Positions 55,121-64,000 of a DNA stretch of 64,000 nucleotides are shown in pieces. Where the stretch lies: NCBI RefSeq assembly GCF_901875305.1, contig NZ_CABFLY010000005.1:62001-126000 (forward strand). Reading direction: 5' to 3'. The translations under genes and the position numbers were made by a program. Source of the DNA: Rothia mucilaginosa. GTDB lineage: Bacteria; Actinomycetota; Actinomycetes; Actinomycetales; Micrococcaceae. The notes under the pieces were generated by a model. That model had not been told where the DNA came from, made no database searches, and saw only the letters and a list, made by a program, of their open reading frames with translations. Numbering within the stretch: position 1 is the first letter of the stretch; each line of letters opens with the position of its first letter.

Positions 55121-58100
55121 TTAGCCTTCGAAGACCTGCTTGAGCAGAGCCTCGTTCTCAGCAGCGTGCAGCTTGCCGGTACCGGCAGCCGGGGAAGCAG
55201 CGGCCGGGCGGGAAGCCAGACGCACGCGGCGGTCGAGCAGCGGCAACAGGTTGACCGCCATGAACGGCCACTGACCCTGGTTAGCCGGCTCGTCCTGAGC
55301 CCACACAACGTCGGTAGCGTTGGAGTACAGGGCAAGCTGGCCCTTGATCTCCTTCTCAGGCAGCGGGTACAGCTGCTCCACCGAGACAATCGCGGTCTTG
55401 GTGTCGCCGCGGCGCTCGCGCTCAGCCTCGAGATCGTAGTAGAGGCGGCCGGACACGAAGACCAGACGCTCTACCTGAGCCGGGTTAATACCCGAGCGGT
55501 CGCCAATCACCGGCTGGAACGAGCCTTCGGTGAAGTCCTCAATCGAGGAGGCGGCAGCCTTCAGACGCAGCAGCTGCTTGGGGCTAATCACCACCAGCGG
55601 CTTGTACGGGCGGTGCTGAGCGTGGCGGCGCAGCAGATGGAAGTGTGAAGCCGGGGTCGAGGGGACCGCAACGGTCATGTTGTTCTCAGCGCACAGCTGC
55701 AGGTAACGCTCGATGCGTGCCGAAGAGTGGTCAGGACCCTGACCCTCGTAGCCGTGAGGCAGCAGCATGACCAGCGAGGAGCGCTGGCCCCACTTCTGCT
55801 CGGAAGAAGACACGAACTCGTCGATGATGGTCTGGGCGCCGTTGGCGAAGTCACCGAACTGAGCCTCCCACACGACCAGCGAGTCGGGGCGCTCCACCGA
55901 GTAACCGTACTCAAAGCCGAGCACACCGTACTCCGAGAGGAAAGAATTGTAGATACGGAACTTACCCTGATCCTCGGAAAGGTGCTGCAACGGCGACCAC
56001 TCTTCGTCAGTCAGGTGGTCGTGCAGGACCGCGTGACGCTGAACGAAGGTACCGCGCTGAACATCCTGACCGCTCATACGAACGTCGGTGCCCTCCAGCA
56101 GCAGCGAACCGAAGGCGAGCAACTCACCCATGCCCCAGTTCACATGACCGCTACGGCCCATCTCAACACGCTGATCCATGAGCTTCTTCAGCTTCTTATG
56201 GATGGTGAAGCCCTCGGGAGCCTGACCGAAAGCGTCAGCAATACGCTGGAAAGTCTCCAAGGAGATTGCAGTCTTACCTGCGTGAACCACCTCGGTGTTC
56301 TGCTGAGCAGCCGGCAGCTCCAGGCCCGAAACGTGAGGAGCGGACGGAGCCGGTGCCGAGGACTGAGTCTCGACGAAGATAGCGTCCAGCTTCGAGTGGT
56401 AGGAATCCAGAACCTCGTCTGCCTCCTCCTGGGAGACATCGCCACGGCCCACCAAATCCTGTGCGTACAGGGTGCGGGTCGAGGGCAGTGCGTCGATGTC
56501 CTGGTACATCTTCGGCTGGGTCATCGACGGGTCATCGGCCTCGTTGTGACCGCGGCGGCGGTAGCAAATCAGGTCGATAACCACATCGCGGCCGAAGCGC
56601 TCGCGGTACTCGAAGGCCAGGCGTGCGGCGCGGACCACAGCATCCGGGTCATCAGCGTTGACGTGGAAGACCGGGGCCTTAGTCATACGCGCGATATCGG
56701 AGGGGTGGGTTGCGGTGCGGCCATCGTTGGGCAGGGTGGTGAAGCCAATCTGGTTGTTCACCACGATGTGCAAGGTACCGCCGGTGGTGTACGCCTTCAA
56801 GCCTGCCATCTGCAGGGTCTCCATAACGATGCCCTGGCCAGCGAACGCGGCGTCACCGTGAATCAGGATCGGCAGAACCGGGTAGCCCTCAACGCCCTGC
56901 TCGCGGTAGACGTCCTGCTTAGCGCGGACGATACCCTCGAGCACGGTGTTAGCGGCTTCGAGGTGCGAGGGGTTTGCGGCCACGTACACCTGGGTCTGCT
57001 TGCCGGAGTCGGAGGTGAAGACACCTTCGGTGCCGAGGTGGTACTTCACGTCACCGGAGCCACCCTCATAGGGTGCTGCGGTGCCGGAGAACTCACGGAA
57101 AATCTGAGCGTAGGACTTGCCCGCAATGTTGGTCAGAACATTCAAACGACCACGGTGTGCCATACCGATGGCAACACCCTTCAGGTCCTTGTTAGCTGCC
57201 TTGTCCAGAACAGCGTCCAGCAGCGGAATCAGGGACTCGCCACCCTCCAGGGAGAAGCGCTTCTGACCTAGGTACTTGGTCTGCAGGAAGTTCTCGAACG
57301 CCTCAGCCTCAACCAGCTTGGAGAGAACACGCAACTGCTCCTCACGGGTGGGCTTAGCGGCACCGCGCTCCATGCGCTCTTGGAACCATGCGCGAACCTC
57401 GGGGTCCTCGGAGTACATGTACTCGACCGAGAGGGAACCCGAGTATGCCTCGTGCAGACGCTCCAGGATGGTGCGTAGCGGCAGACGCTCGGCACCGCCG
57501 AAACCGCCGGTCGGGTAGACGCGGTCCAAATCCCACAGAGTCAGACCGTAGCGCTCTAGCTTCAGGTCCGGATGCGAACGCATCTCATACCCGACGGGGT
57601 TGGTGGCCGCGGTCAGGTGGCCGTGCACGCGGTACGCGTGAATCAGCTGCTGAATACGGGCGACCTTCGAAATCTCGTGCTCGTCATCGATGTGGTTGTC
57701 ACGGGCCCAACGCACCGGCTCGAACGGGATGCGCAGGTCGCGGAAGATAGCGTCGTAGAAGTCATCGCCGCCGAGCAGGTAGTGCTCGACCAGCTTCAGG
57801 AACTCGCCAGAACCGGCGCCCTGAATCACACGGTGATCGTAGGTGCTGGTCAGGGTGATAATCTTCGACAGGCCCTGCTGAGTAATGAGCTTCTCGGACA
57901 GACCACGGAACTCAGCCGGGTATTCAAGAGCACCCACACCAATAATGGCGGCCTGACCCTTCGACAGACGGGGCACCGAGTGAACGGTACCGATACCGCC
58001 GGGGTTGGTCAGCGACACAGTAGTGCCGCGGAAGTCCTCAATGGTCAGTGCACCGTTACGGCCACGCTTGACGATGTCGTTGTAAGCGTCCCAGAACTCG

Positions 58101-58825
58101 CGGAAGCTCAGCTGCTCAGCACCCTTAATGTTCGGAACCACCAGGTTACGCGAACCATCAGGGCGGGGAATATCAATTGCCAGGCCGAAGTTCACGTGAG
58201 CATTGTGAACAGCAACGGGCTTACCCTTTTCGTCCACGTTGTAGGTCACGTTCATGGAGGGCATAGCCGCAACGGCGCGGATGACCGCGTAACCAATGAT
58301 GTGGGTGAAGGAAACCTTACCGCCGCGGGTGCTGGCCAGGTACTTGTTGATGGCGCTACGGTTCTCAATCAGGAGCTTAGCGGGGACCGCACGAACAGTC
58401 GTAGCGGTGGGGACGGTCAGCGACTCTTCCATGGTCGTGACGACCGCCTTGGCGGGGCCACGCAGGGGGACAATCTTGTCTTCAGCAGGTTCCACGGTAT
58501 TAGCTTTCGGAGTAGCAGGTGCGGGGGAGGGGGCAGCAGGCGCTTTCGTAGGCTTCGATGCCACGGGAGCGGTGGGGGCTGCGGGAGCCGCAGGAGCGGC
58601 GGTGGGAGTTGCGGGAGCCACGGGAGCAGCCGGTGCGGCTACGGCGGGGCTCGGAGCACTCGCGGTACCGGCGCCTCCCAGCGCCTTGTCGATGGTCTCA
58701 AAAATGGGCCACCATGAAGGGTCCACGAGGTTCTTGTCCTTTTGGTAACGCTCGTACTGTTCTTCAACGAACCATTCGTTACCGGCAAATTCCTCAGGCA
58801 CCAGATGTTCTGGCAGATTTGGCAC
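55121..58825 (-). CDS. kgd: Multifunctional 2-oxoglutarate decarboxylase/dehydrogenase (E1o with E2-like domain)
   Basis: A 1234-residue protein from the GTG at 58825 (GAAGAGG upstream). It begins with the E1 start region (AGNEWFVEEQYERYQKD), then an Ala/Pro-rich linker (~60 residues), an E2-like acyltransferase domain (ending TSTYDHRVIQGAGSGEFL), then the thiamine-diphosphate E1o domain (IGMAHRGRLNVL, GDAAFAGQGIVMETLQMA, NNQIGFTT) and the C-terminal transketolase-like part (LPHGYEGQGPDHSSARIERYL). This fusion of E2 onto E1o is typical of actinobacteria (Kgd/OdhA). It feeds the TCA cycle. Residue conservation appears complete. Confidence 0.95.
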   Translation of the reverse strand: MPNLPEHLVPEEFAGNEWFVEEQYERYQKDKNLVDPSWWPIFETIDKALGGAGTASAPSPAVAAPAAPVAPATPTAAPAAPAAPTAPVASKPTKAPAAPSPAPATPKANTVEPAEDKIVPLRGPAKAVVTTMEESLTVPTATTVRAVPAKLLIENRSAINKYLASTRGGKVSFTHIIGYAVIRAVAAMPSMNVTYNVDEKGKPVAVHNAHVNFGLAIDIPRPDGSRNLVVPNIKGAEQLSFREFWDAYNDIVKRGRNGALTIEDFRGTTVSLTNPGGIGTVHSVPRLSKGQAAIIGVGALEYPAEFRGLSEKLITQQGLSKIITLTSTYDHRVIQGAGSGEFLKLVEHYLLGGDDFYDAIFRDLRIPFEPVRWARDNHIDDEHEISKVARIQQLIHAYRVHGHLTAATNPVGYEMRSHPDLKLERYGLTLWDLDRVYPTGGFGGAERLPLRTILERLHEAYSGSLSVEYMYSEDPEVRAWFQERMERGAAKPTREEQLRVLSKLVEAEAFENFLQTKYLGQKRFSLEGGESLIPLLDAVLDKAANKDLKGVAIGMAHRGRLNVLTNIAGKSYAQIFREFSGTAAPYEGGSGDVKYHLGTEGVFTSDSGKQTQVYVAANPSHLEAANTVLEGIVRAKQDVYREQGVEGYPVLPILIHGDAAFAGQGIVMETLQMAGLKAYTTGGTLHIVVNNQIGFTTLPNDGRTATHPSDIARMTKAPVFHVNADDPDAVVRAARLAFEYRERFGRDVVIDLICYRRRGHNEADDPSMTQPKMYQDIDALPSTRTLYAQDLVGRGDVSQEEADEVLDSYHSKLDAIFVETQSSAPAPSAPHVSGLELPAAQQNTEVVHAGKTAISLETFQRIADAFGQAPEGFTIHKKLKKLMDQRVEMGRSGHVNWGMGELLAFGSLLLEGTDVRMSGQDVQRGTFVQRHAVLHDHLTDEEWSPLQHLSEDQGKFRIYNSFLSEYGVLGFEYGYSVERPDSLVVWEAQFGDFANGAQTIIDEFVSSSEQKWGQRSSLVMLLPHGYEGQGPDHSSARIERYLQLCAENNMTVAVPSTPASHFHLLRRHAQHRPYKPLVVISPKQLLRLKAAASSIEDFTEGSFQPVIGDRSGINPAQVERLVFVSGRLYYDLEAERERRGDTKTAIVSVEQLYPLPEKEIKGQLALYSNATDVVWAQDEPANQGQWPFMAVNLLPLLDRRVRLASRPAAASPAAGTGKLHAAENEALLKQVFEG

Positions 58826-59232
58826 GTTAAACGCCTCTTCCAATTAGTGTGAATTTATCCGTCGCGTCCGGGACTCACCCCGGCATAGACGACCCGCGTC
58901 TTCGAGGGGCGAATCATCACGCTGAGCATGCGCGCATCGCCTGCAGTAGAGGCCGTATGTGCGGGGTTCGCACCGTACAAACCTGCCTAGCGTGCCGTGA
59001 ACGTCGGAGATCATCCGCTACCTGGCGGCACACTCATGCTCCTATGTATAAGTGTAGAGAGAATCACCGTGAAGTTTCCAGCTGAGAACAGCATGTAGAC
59101 AATGCAATTTTTCACTCAACACGGTTCAAATAAGGTAAGGGTTGTCATAAAGCCCCTCACGAGGCCTTCCGCCTAGAACAGAACCGACAATGAGCCACGA
59201 AGCGGTACAGAACCTTCGCTAGAATATGGGGT
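58826..59232. promoter_or_regulatory. Divergent intergenic region of kgd and the DUF21 genes
   Basis: 407 bases. The part near 59040-59150 is AT-rich. A TAGAAT box (59220-59225) sits 8 bases before an ATG at 59233. No gene called between 58844 and 59232; an open frame at 58849-59085 has no coding signs. Confidence 0.4.
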
Positions 59233-59364
59233 ATGGATGACCCTTCGAGTACGAACGTACACACAGACCAACGCGGAGTATCCGCACTATTCCGCAGCCC
59301 GACCGCTACTCTCCCCAAACTTGGCCCCTCGCCCCAACATGAGGCGGTGACCGAGTGGATCTGA
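59233..59364 (+). CDS. Possible leaderless 43-aa leader peptide overlapping the DUF21 gene
   Basis: ATG at 59233 lies 8 bases after a TAGAAT -10 box (59220-59225), the usual position for a leaderless transcript. The 43-codon frame (MDDPSSTNVHTDQRGVSALF...) ends at TGA 59362-59364, ten bases inside the GTG start (59355) of the DUF21 gene, which would couple translation. No family resemblance; it could be a regulatory leader. Confidence 0.35.
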   Translation: MDDPSSTNVHTDQRGVSALFRSPTATLPKLGPSPQHEAVTEWI

Positions 59365-60704
59365 TTCTACTGCTGATTGGGTTGCTACTCATTCTGGGAA
59401 CCGGATTCTTCGTGGCCGTCGAATTCTCTCTCGTGGCCCTCGAAGCCGCCACCGTGCAACAGGCCAAAGACTCCGGCGACAAGGCCGCAGATGCCGTCCT
59501 GCACTGCCTTAAGACCCTGTCTACGCAGCTCTCCAGTTGCCAGATCGGTATCACCATCACCACCCTGCTCACCGGTTACACCCTGGATGCCGCCATCAAG
59601 GCACTCACGACGGGCGCCATCGGCAGTCTGGGCTTACCGAGCGGGATAACCGACGTCCTGACCCTCATCCTCGCGATGCTCATCGCGACCCTGCTATCCA
59701 TGGTGATGGGCGAACTGTTGCCCAAGGGACTCGCTATCGCGGACCCCTACACCATGGCCCGCCGTCTTGCCCCCTTCCAGCTGAACTTTACGCGCATTAT
59801 TTCGCCGCTCGTACGCATTATGAACGGTTCCGCAAACTGGATTCTGGGCCGATTCGGCATGGAAGCCAAGGAAGAACTCTCCGCCGCCCGCACCCCCGAC
59901 GAGCTCTCCTCGATGGTGCGCCGATCCGCCAAGGAAGGCACCCTCGACTCCGCTGTAGCCCGCTTCCTGGACCGTACCCTGCGCTTCTCCGAGCTGACCG
60001 CCTCCGAGGTCATGACCCCGCGAGGCCAGGTCTCCATGCTCGAAGACACCGCACCCGTCAGCGATATCATCGAGCTGGCACGCTCCACCGGACACTCCCG
60101 ATTCCCACTCTACAAGGGCGACCACGACAACATCGTGGGCGTTGTACACGTCAAGAAGGCCGTGGGCGTTCCCCCCGAAGTGCGCGGCACCCTCGAAGCC
60201 GGCACACTCGCCGAAGATGTCTTGCAGGTCCCCGAAACCCTGCACCTGGACGCCCTGCTCACCCAGCTGCGCCAGGGAGCCCTACAGCTCGCCGTGGTCC
60301 TCGACGAATACGGCGGAACCGCGGGCATCGCAACGCTAGAAGATCTCGTAGAAGAAATCGTCGGCGAAGTCTCCGACGAACACGACCGCGGACGCACCGA
60401 GCGTCCCCTGCGCTACGGCAACGGCGACTGGGTCTTCTCTGGCCTGCGCCGCCCCGACGAAATCAACGCCCTCATCCCCGGACTCGAGGTTGAGGAAAGC
60501 TCCGAGTATGAAACAGTTGGCGGCTTCATGATGGATCGGCTCGGCCGCATCCCCGAAATCGGCGACACCGTCCCGGTCACCGGGGGCACCTTGCGCGTCG
60601 ACGCCCTCGAAGGCCGGCGCGTGGACCGCATCCGATTCACCCCCGCCCCCGAAGAAAACTCGGTTCACGAGGACACCGCACCGAAGAAGGGAGTACGCGC
60701 ATGA
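59355..60704 (+). CDS. Hemolysin C/CorC-type membrane protein (DUF21 + CBS pair + CorC domain)
   Basis: A 449-residue protein with an N-terminal DUF21/CNNM membrane domain (three to four helices, residues 1-~170, including [11 protein letters not shown]), a CBS pair (about 205-340: [13 protein letters not shown]...[14 protein letters not shown]) and a C-terminal CorC_HlyC domain ([19 protein letters not shown]...[11 protein letters not shown]). The family is linked to magnesium or cobalt efflux. The GTG at 59355 has GAGGCGG upstream. Overlaps the next gene by ATGA. Confidence 0.88.
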   Translation: MDLILLLIGLLLILGTGFFVAVEFSLVALEAATVQQAKDSGDKAADAVLHCLKTLSTQLSSCQIGITITTLLTGYTLDAAIKALTTGAIGSLGLPSGITDVLTLILAMLIATLLSMVMGELLPKGLAIADPYTMARRLAPFQLNFTRIISPLVRIMNGSANWILGRFGMEAKEELSAARTPDELSSMVRRSAKEGTLDSAVARFLDRTLRFSELTASEVMTPRGQVSMLEDTAPVSDIIELARSTGHSRFPLYKGDHDNIVGVVHVKKAVGVPPEVRGTLEAGTLAEDVLQVPETLHLDALLTQLRQGALQLAVVLDEYGGTAGIATLEDLVEEIVGEVSDEHDRGRTERPLRYGNGDWVFSGLRRPDEINALIPGLEVEESSEYETVGGFMMDRLGRIPEIGDTVPVTGGTLRVDALEGRRVDRIRFTPAPEENSVHEDTAPKKGVRA

Positions 60705-61795
60705 ACGACTGGGTAGCCATCGCACTGCTGGTCCTGCTGCTCGCCGGAAACGCCTTCTTCGTCTCCGGTGAGTTCTCCATCATGTCCACTCGACGAGCAC
60801 AGGTCGAACCTCTGGCGGAGGACGGCAACAAACGGGCGCAGACCGTCATCTACGCTCTCGAACACGTCTCGCTCATGCTCGCCACCTGCCAGCTGGGCAT
60901 CACCATCTGCTCACTGCTCATCCTGAACGTCTCAGAGCCTGCACTGCACCACCTGCTGGAGACGCCCATGCACCTGGTCGGTCTACCCACCATGGTTGTC
61001 GATGTGCTGGCCTTCGGCATCACCCTCATCCTGGTCACCTACCTGCACGTCATCTTTGGTGAAATGGTGCCCAAGAACGCGACCGTCACCCTCGCCGCTC
61101 GAGGCCTGGCCCTCTGGGTCGTACCGCCGCTGGTACGGGTCTCCAAGGTCTTCGCACCCATCGTTGCCCTGCTCAACAACCTCTCCAACGGCCTGCTGCA
61201 CCTCATGAAGGTCGAAGCTAAAGACGAGGTCGCCTCGACCTTCACCCTGGGCGAGCTGCAGACCATCGTGGCCACCTCAACCGCCGAAGGCACCGTGGAG
61301 GACGACGCCGGCGTGATTGAAGGCGCCCTCGAGTTCACCGAGAAGGAAATCTCCGACATCATGGTGACCGGTGACAAGCTCATCACCCTGCCTTTCGGCA
61401 GCACCCCCGCCGAGCTGGAACACGCCGTAGCCCGCAGCGGCTACTCACGATTCGTCATCACCGACAGCGACGGAACCTACATGGGATACCTGCACGTGAA
61501 GGATGCGCTCGCTATCTCCCCGGAGCGGTTCAACGAGCCCTTCCCCTGGTATAAGCTGCGCTCGCTGGACACGCTCTCGCCGACCACGGATATCGACGAC
61601 GCTCTGACCTCGATGCAACGCACCCGAACCCACATCGCGCAGGTTATGGACAGTCACGGCCGCACCCTGGGCGTGGTCTTCCTGGAGGACGTACTCGAGG
61701 AACTTGTCGGCGAAATCAACGACACCACGCAGGACGAGGTGCGCGAACGTATTCGCCGTCAGCGAGCCCGAGCTACGGGTCGGGACGCCGACTAA
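60701..61795 (+). CDS. Hemolysin C/CorC-type membrane protein (DUF21 + CBS pair)
   Basis: A 364-residue paralogue of the gene upstream, with a DUF21 domain (LLAGNAFFVSGEFSIMSTRRAQVEP, FGEMVPKNATVTLA) and a CBS pair (DIMVTGDKLITLPF...VVFLEDVLEELVGEI) but no CorC_HlyC domain. Such pairs are commonly adjacent in actinobacteria and probably form a heteromeric ion-transport unit. Overlaps the upstream stop (ATGA at 60701). Confidence 0.88.
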   Translation: MNDWVAIALLVLLLAGNAFFVSGEFSIMSTRRAQVEPLAEDGNKRAQTVIYALEHVSLMLATCQLGITICSLLILNVSEPALHHLLETPMHLVGLPTMVVDVLAFGITLILVTYLHVIFGEMVPKNATVTLAARGLALWVVPPLVRVSKVFAPIVALLNNLSNGLLHLMKVEAKDEVASTFTLGELQTIVATSTAEGTVEDDAGVIEGALEFTEKEISDIMVTGDKLITLPFGSTPAELEHAVARSGYSRFVITDSDGTYMGYLHVKDALAISPERFNEPFPWYKLRSLDTLSPTTDIDDALTSMQRTRTHIAQVMDSHGRTLGVVFLEDVLEELVGEINDTTQDEVRERIRRQRARATGRDAD

Positions 61796-61864
61796 AGAGA
61801 TGCTCGCGCCCTGGTTCGGCTCCTCGATGCTCTTGCCGTCTGAGAGCCGCCCGCGGCAGAAACG

Positions 61865-61907
61865 ATGCCCCGTGCTTCAGTGCCCACAGCTCTGAAGTAC
61901 GGGGCAT
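61865..61907 (+). terminator. Terminator after the DUF21 operon
   Basis: ATGCCCCGT..CTTCAG (61865-61880) pairs with CTGAAG..ACGGGGCAT (61892-61907), followed by TCGTTT. Confidence 0.7.
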
Positions 61908-62072
61908 TCGTTTACCTGAACCATCGATAAGGTATGTCTCCAATGGGTACCGAACGCAGGTATTCACCGGGCCTGGGCAATGAATAAAGAGTTGTTTATA
62001 CGGGTATGCGCATGGTGTAGTTAAGAGCGGAAGAAACGCATCAGCAGAGAAAACGAGCAGAAAGAGAACGAT

Positions 62073-63074
62073 ATGTCGCATCGCCCCATCACCCGCAAGC
62101 ACTTCCTCACCGCGCTGGGGTCCCTCGCGGCGACCTCCCTCTTTCTAACCGGTTGCGCCACCGAGAACAGCCCTTCCGGTTCGAACTCCTCCGGCAAATC
62201 GAATGGCAAGGTTAAGGTACTCGCCTCTACCGACGTGTACGCCGACATCGTGAAGCAGGTCGGTGGCGATAACGTTGAGGTTAGCGCGCTGATTTCCTCC
62301 ACCGGTACCGATCCCCACTCTTACGAAGCCACCAGCTCCGACCGTCTCAAGGCTAAGGACGCATCCCTGATTGTTATCAATGGCGCGGGCTACGACCTGT
62401 TCCTCGAAGACCTGGCCGGTAAGGATAACGCCTCCCAGAAGGTCGTGAACGCGGTCAAGGTCAGCGGTAAACTCACCGACGCAGAGTACGACCACTTGGT
62501 GAATGACCACCGCGGCGGCGAACACCATGAGGACGGTGGCGATCACGCCCACGCTCACGAGTTCAACGAGCACCTCTGGTACGACTTCGAGACCGTCAAG
62601 AAGGTTGCCCAGCAGATTGCCGAGGACCTCGCCACCCTGGACTCCGCGCACGCTGAGGCCTACCGCTCGAACGTAGCTAACTTCGTCAAGGAGTTGGACG
62701 GCCTCGAAGCCTCTGCAAAGGCCATCTCTGGTGCGGGCAAGAAGTACCTCTATACCGAGCCCGTACCCGACTACCTGATTTCCTCTACTGGCGCCGAGAA
62801 CGCAACCCCCAGTGAGTTTGCTGAGGCCGTCGAGGCGGGTAACGACGTTCCCGCCCTCGTGCTGAAGGAAACCAAGGACCTCATCAGCGAGAAGAAGGTG
62901 CAGCTACTGGCCTATAACGAGCAGACCGCTACCTCCCAGACCAACGAGGTCCTGCAGGCTGCGAAGGACGCCTCCGTGAACTACGTATCCTTCACCGAAA
63001 CCCTGCCCGAGAACACCGGCTACCTGGCATGGATGAAGACCAACGTCAGCAACCTCGAAAAGGCGCTCTCCTAA
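62073..63074 (+). CDS. Metal ABC transporter substrate-binding lipoprotein (zinc type)
   Basis: A 333-residue lipoprotein: signal HFLTALGSLAATSLFLTGC with lipobox LTGC. It belongs to the cluster A-I family: STDVYADIVKQVGGDNVEV, TGTDPHSYEATSSD (metal His), a His-rich loop (RGGEHHEDGGDHAHAHEFNE, about 150-170), and HLWYDFETV. The His-rich loop points to zinc rather than manganese. The ATG at 62073 has AAAGAG upstream. Next is the cognate ATPase with a 0-base gap. No clear Zur box palindrome was spotted upstream. Confidence 0.9.
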   Translation: MSHRPITRKHFLTALGSLAATSLFLTGCATENSPSGSNSSGKSNGKVKVLASTDVYADIVKQVGGDNVEVSALISSTGTDPHSYEATSSDRLKAKDASLIVINGAGYDLFLEDLAGKDNASQKVVNAVKVSGKLTDAEYDHLVNDHRGGEHHEDGGDHAHAHEFNEHLWYDFETVKKVAQQIAEDLATLDSAHAEAYRSNVANFVKELDGLEASAKAISGAGKKYLYTEPVPDYLISSTGAENATPSEFAEAVEAGNDVPALVLKETKDLISEKKVQLLAYNEQTATSQTNEVLQAAKDASVNYVSFTETLPENTGYLAWMKTNVSNLEKALS

Positions 63075-63976
<902 letters not shown>

Positions 63977-63980
<4 letters not shown>

Positions 63981-64000
63981 CCATACTCTCTTCCTTCCCC
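63977..64000 (+). CDS. Metal ABC transporter permease, 5' end only
   Basis: ATG at 63977 overlaps the ATPase stop (ATGA) and the frame (MTILSSFP) runs off the window. By context it should be the ZnuB-type permease that completes the importer; only eight codons are visible. Confidence 0.6.

Overview
The window is a chromosomal segment of a high-GC Gram-positive actinobacterium. Gene content and order (mtrA-mtrB-lpqB-comF-hpf-secA; pdtaS next to whiB1; aroA-rsgA-sigR-rsrA; a one-piece kgd; a 24-residue bL37 ribosomal protein) are those of Actinomycetota. The Micrococcaceae-like neighbourhoods point to a Rothia species, perhaps Rothia mucilaginosa. The species call is inference from memory and base composition, not a search.

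Layout. 1-4 kb: a truncated membrane protein with a Pro/Gln-rich linker, a tiny membrane protein and a membrane HtrA-type protease. 4-10 kb: a UDG-family protein and a SPOUT tRNA methyltransferase, then cysteine desulfurase, mnmA (tRNA 2-thiolation), chorismate mutase and a MetE-like protein. 10-19.2 kb: MtrAB-LpqB cell-envelope signalling, a ComF-like phosphoribosyltransferase, ribosome hibernation factor and SecA. 19.2-22 kb: an Rv3235-like protein, a LysM protein, an uncharacterised protein and a small helix-turn-helix protein. 22.3-24.7 kb: a SAF/CpaB-like and a CpaE/TadZ-like gene. 25-27 kb: a PdtaS-like sensor kinase and WhiB1. 27.5-32.3 kb: a small membrane protein facing a 1448-residue EssC-like FtsK/SpoIIIE ATPase with an FHA domain. 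32.9-37.8 kb: glf, a GlfT2-like galactofuranosyltransferase and a Wzm/Wzt-type ABC exporter, which together look like a galactan synthesis and export operon. 38.2-43.1 kb: the main Tad pilus operon (ATPase, TadB, TadC, pilin, three TadE/G-like proteins). 43.2-44.9 kb: prfB and smpB without ftsEX between them. 45-46.5 kb: two tandem DUF4190-type membrane proteins, one with a striking SYGQ repeat tail. 46.7-48.1 kb: tmRNA followed by a small accessory island made of a phage terminase remnant and a small hydrophobic-peptide/membrane-protein pair, framed by a direct repeat of about 113 bp. 48.3-54.1 kb: a membrane protein, a HisN-like protein that has lost its metal ligands, rsgA, aroA, rsrA, sigR with its own SigR-type promoter, and bL37. 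54.3-58.8 kb: an SGNH-like protein lacking the catalytic triad, and kgd. 59.2-61.8 kb: two DUF21/CBS membrane proteins. 62-64 kb: a metal (probably zinc) ABC importer, cut by the window end.

Most of the window is core genome in tight operons with ATGA/TAATG overlaps and strong hairpin terminators. The accessory or unusual parts are the island after tmRNA, the two apparent pseudoenzymes, the orphan EssC-like ATPase, the galactofuranan export operon and the split Tad locus. No rRNA, tRNA, CRISPR array or intact insertion sequence was seen.
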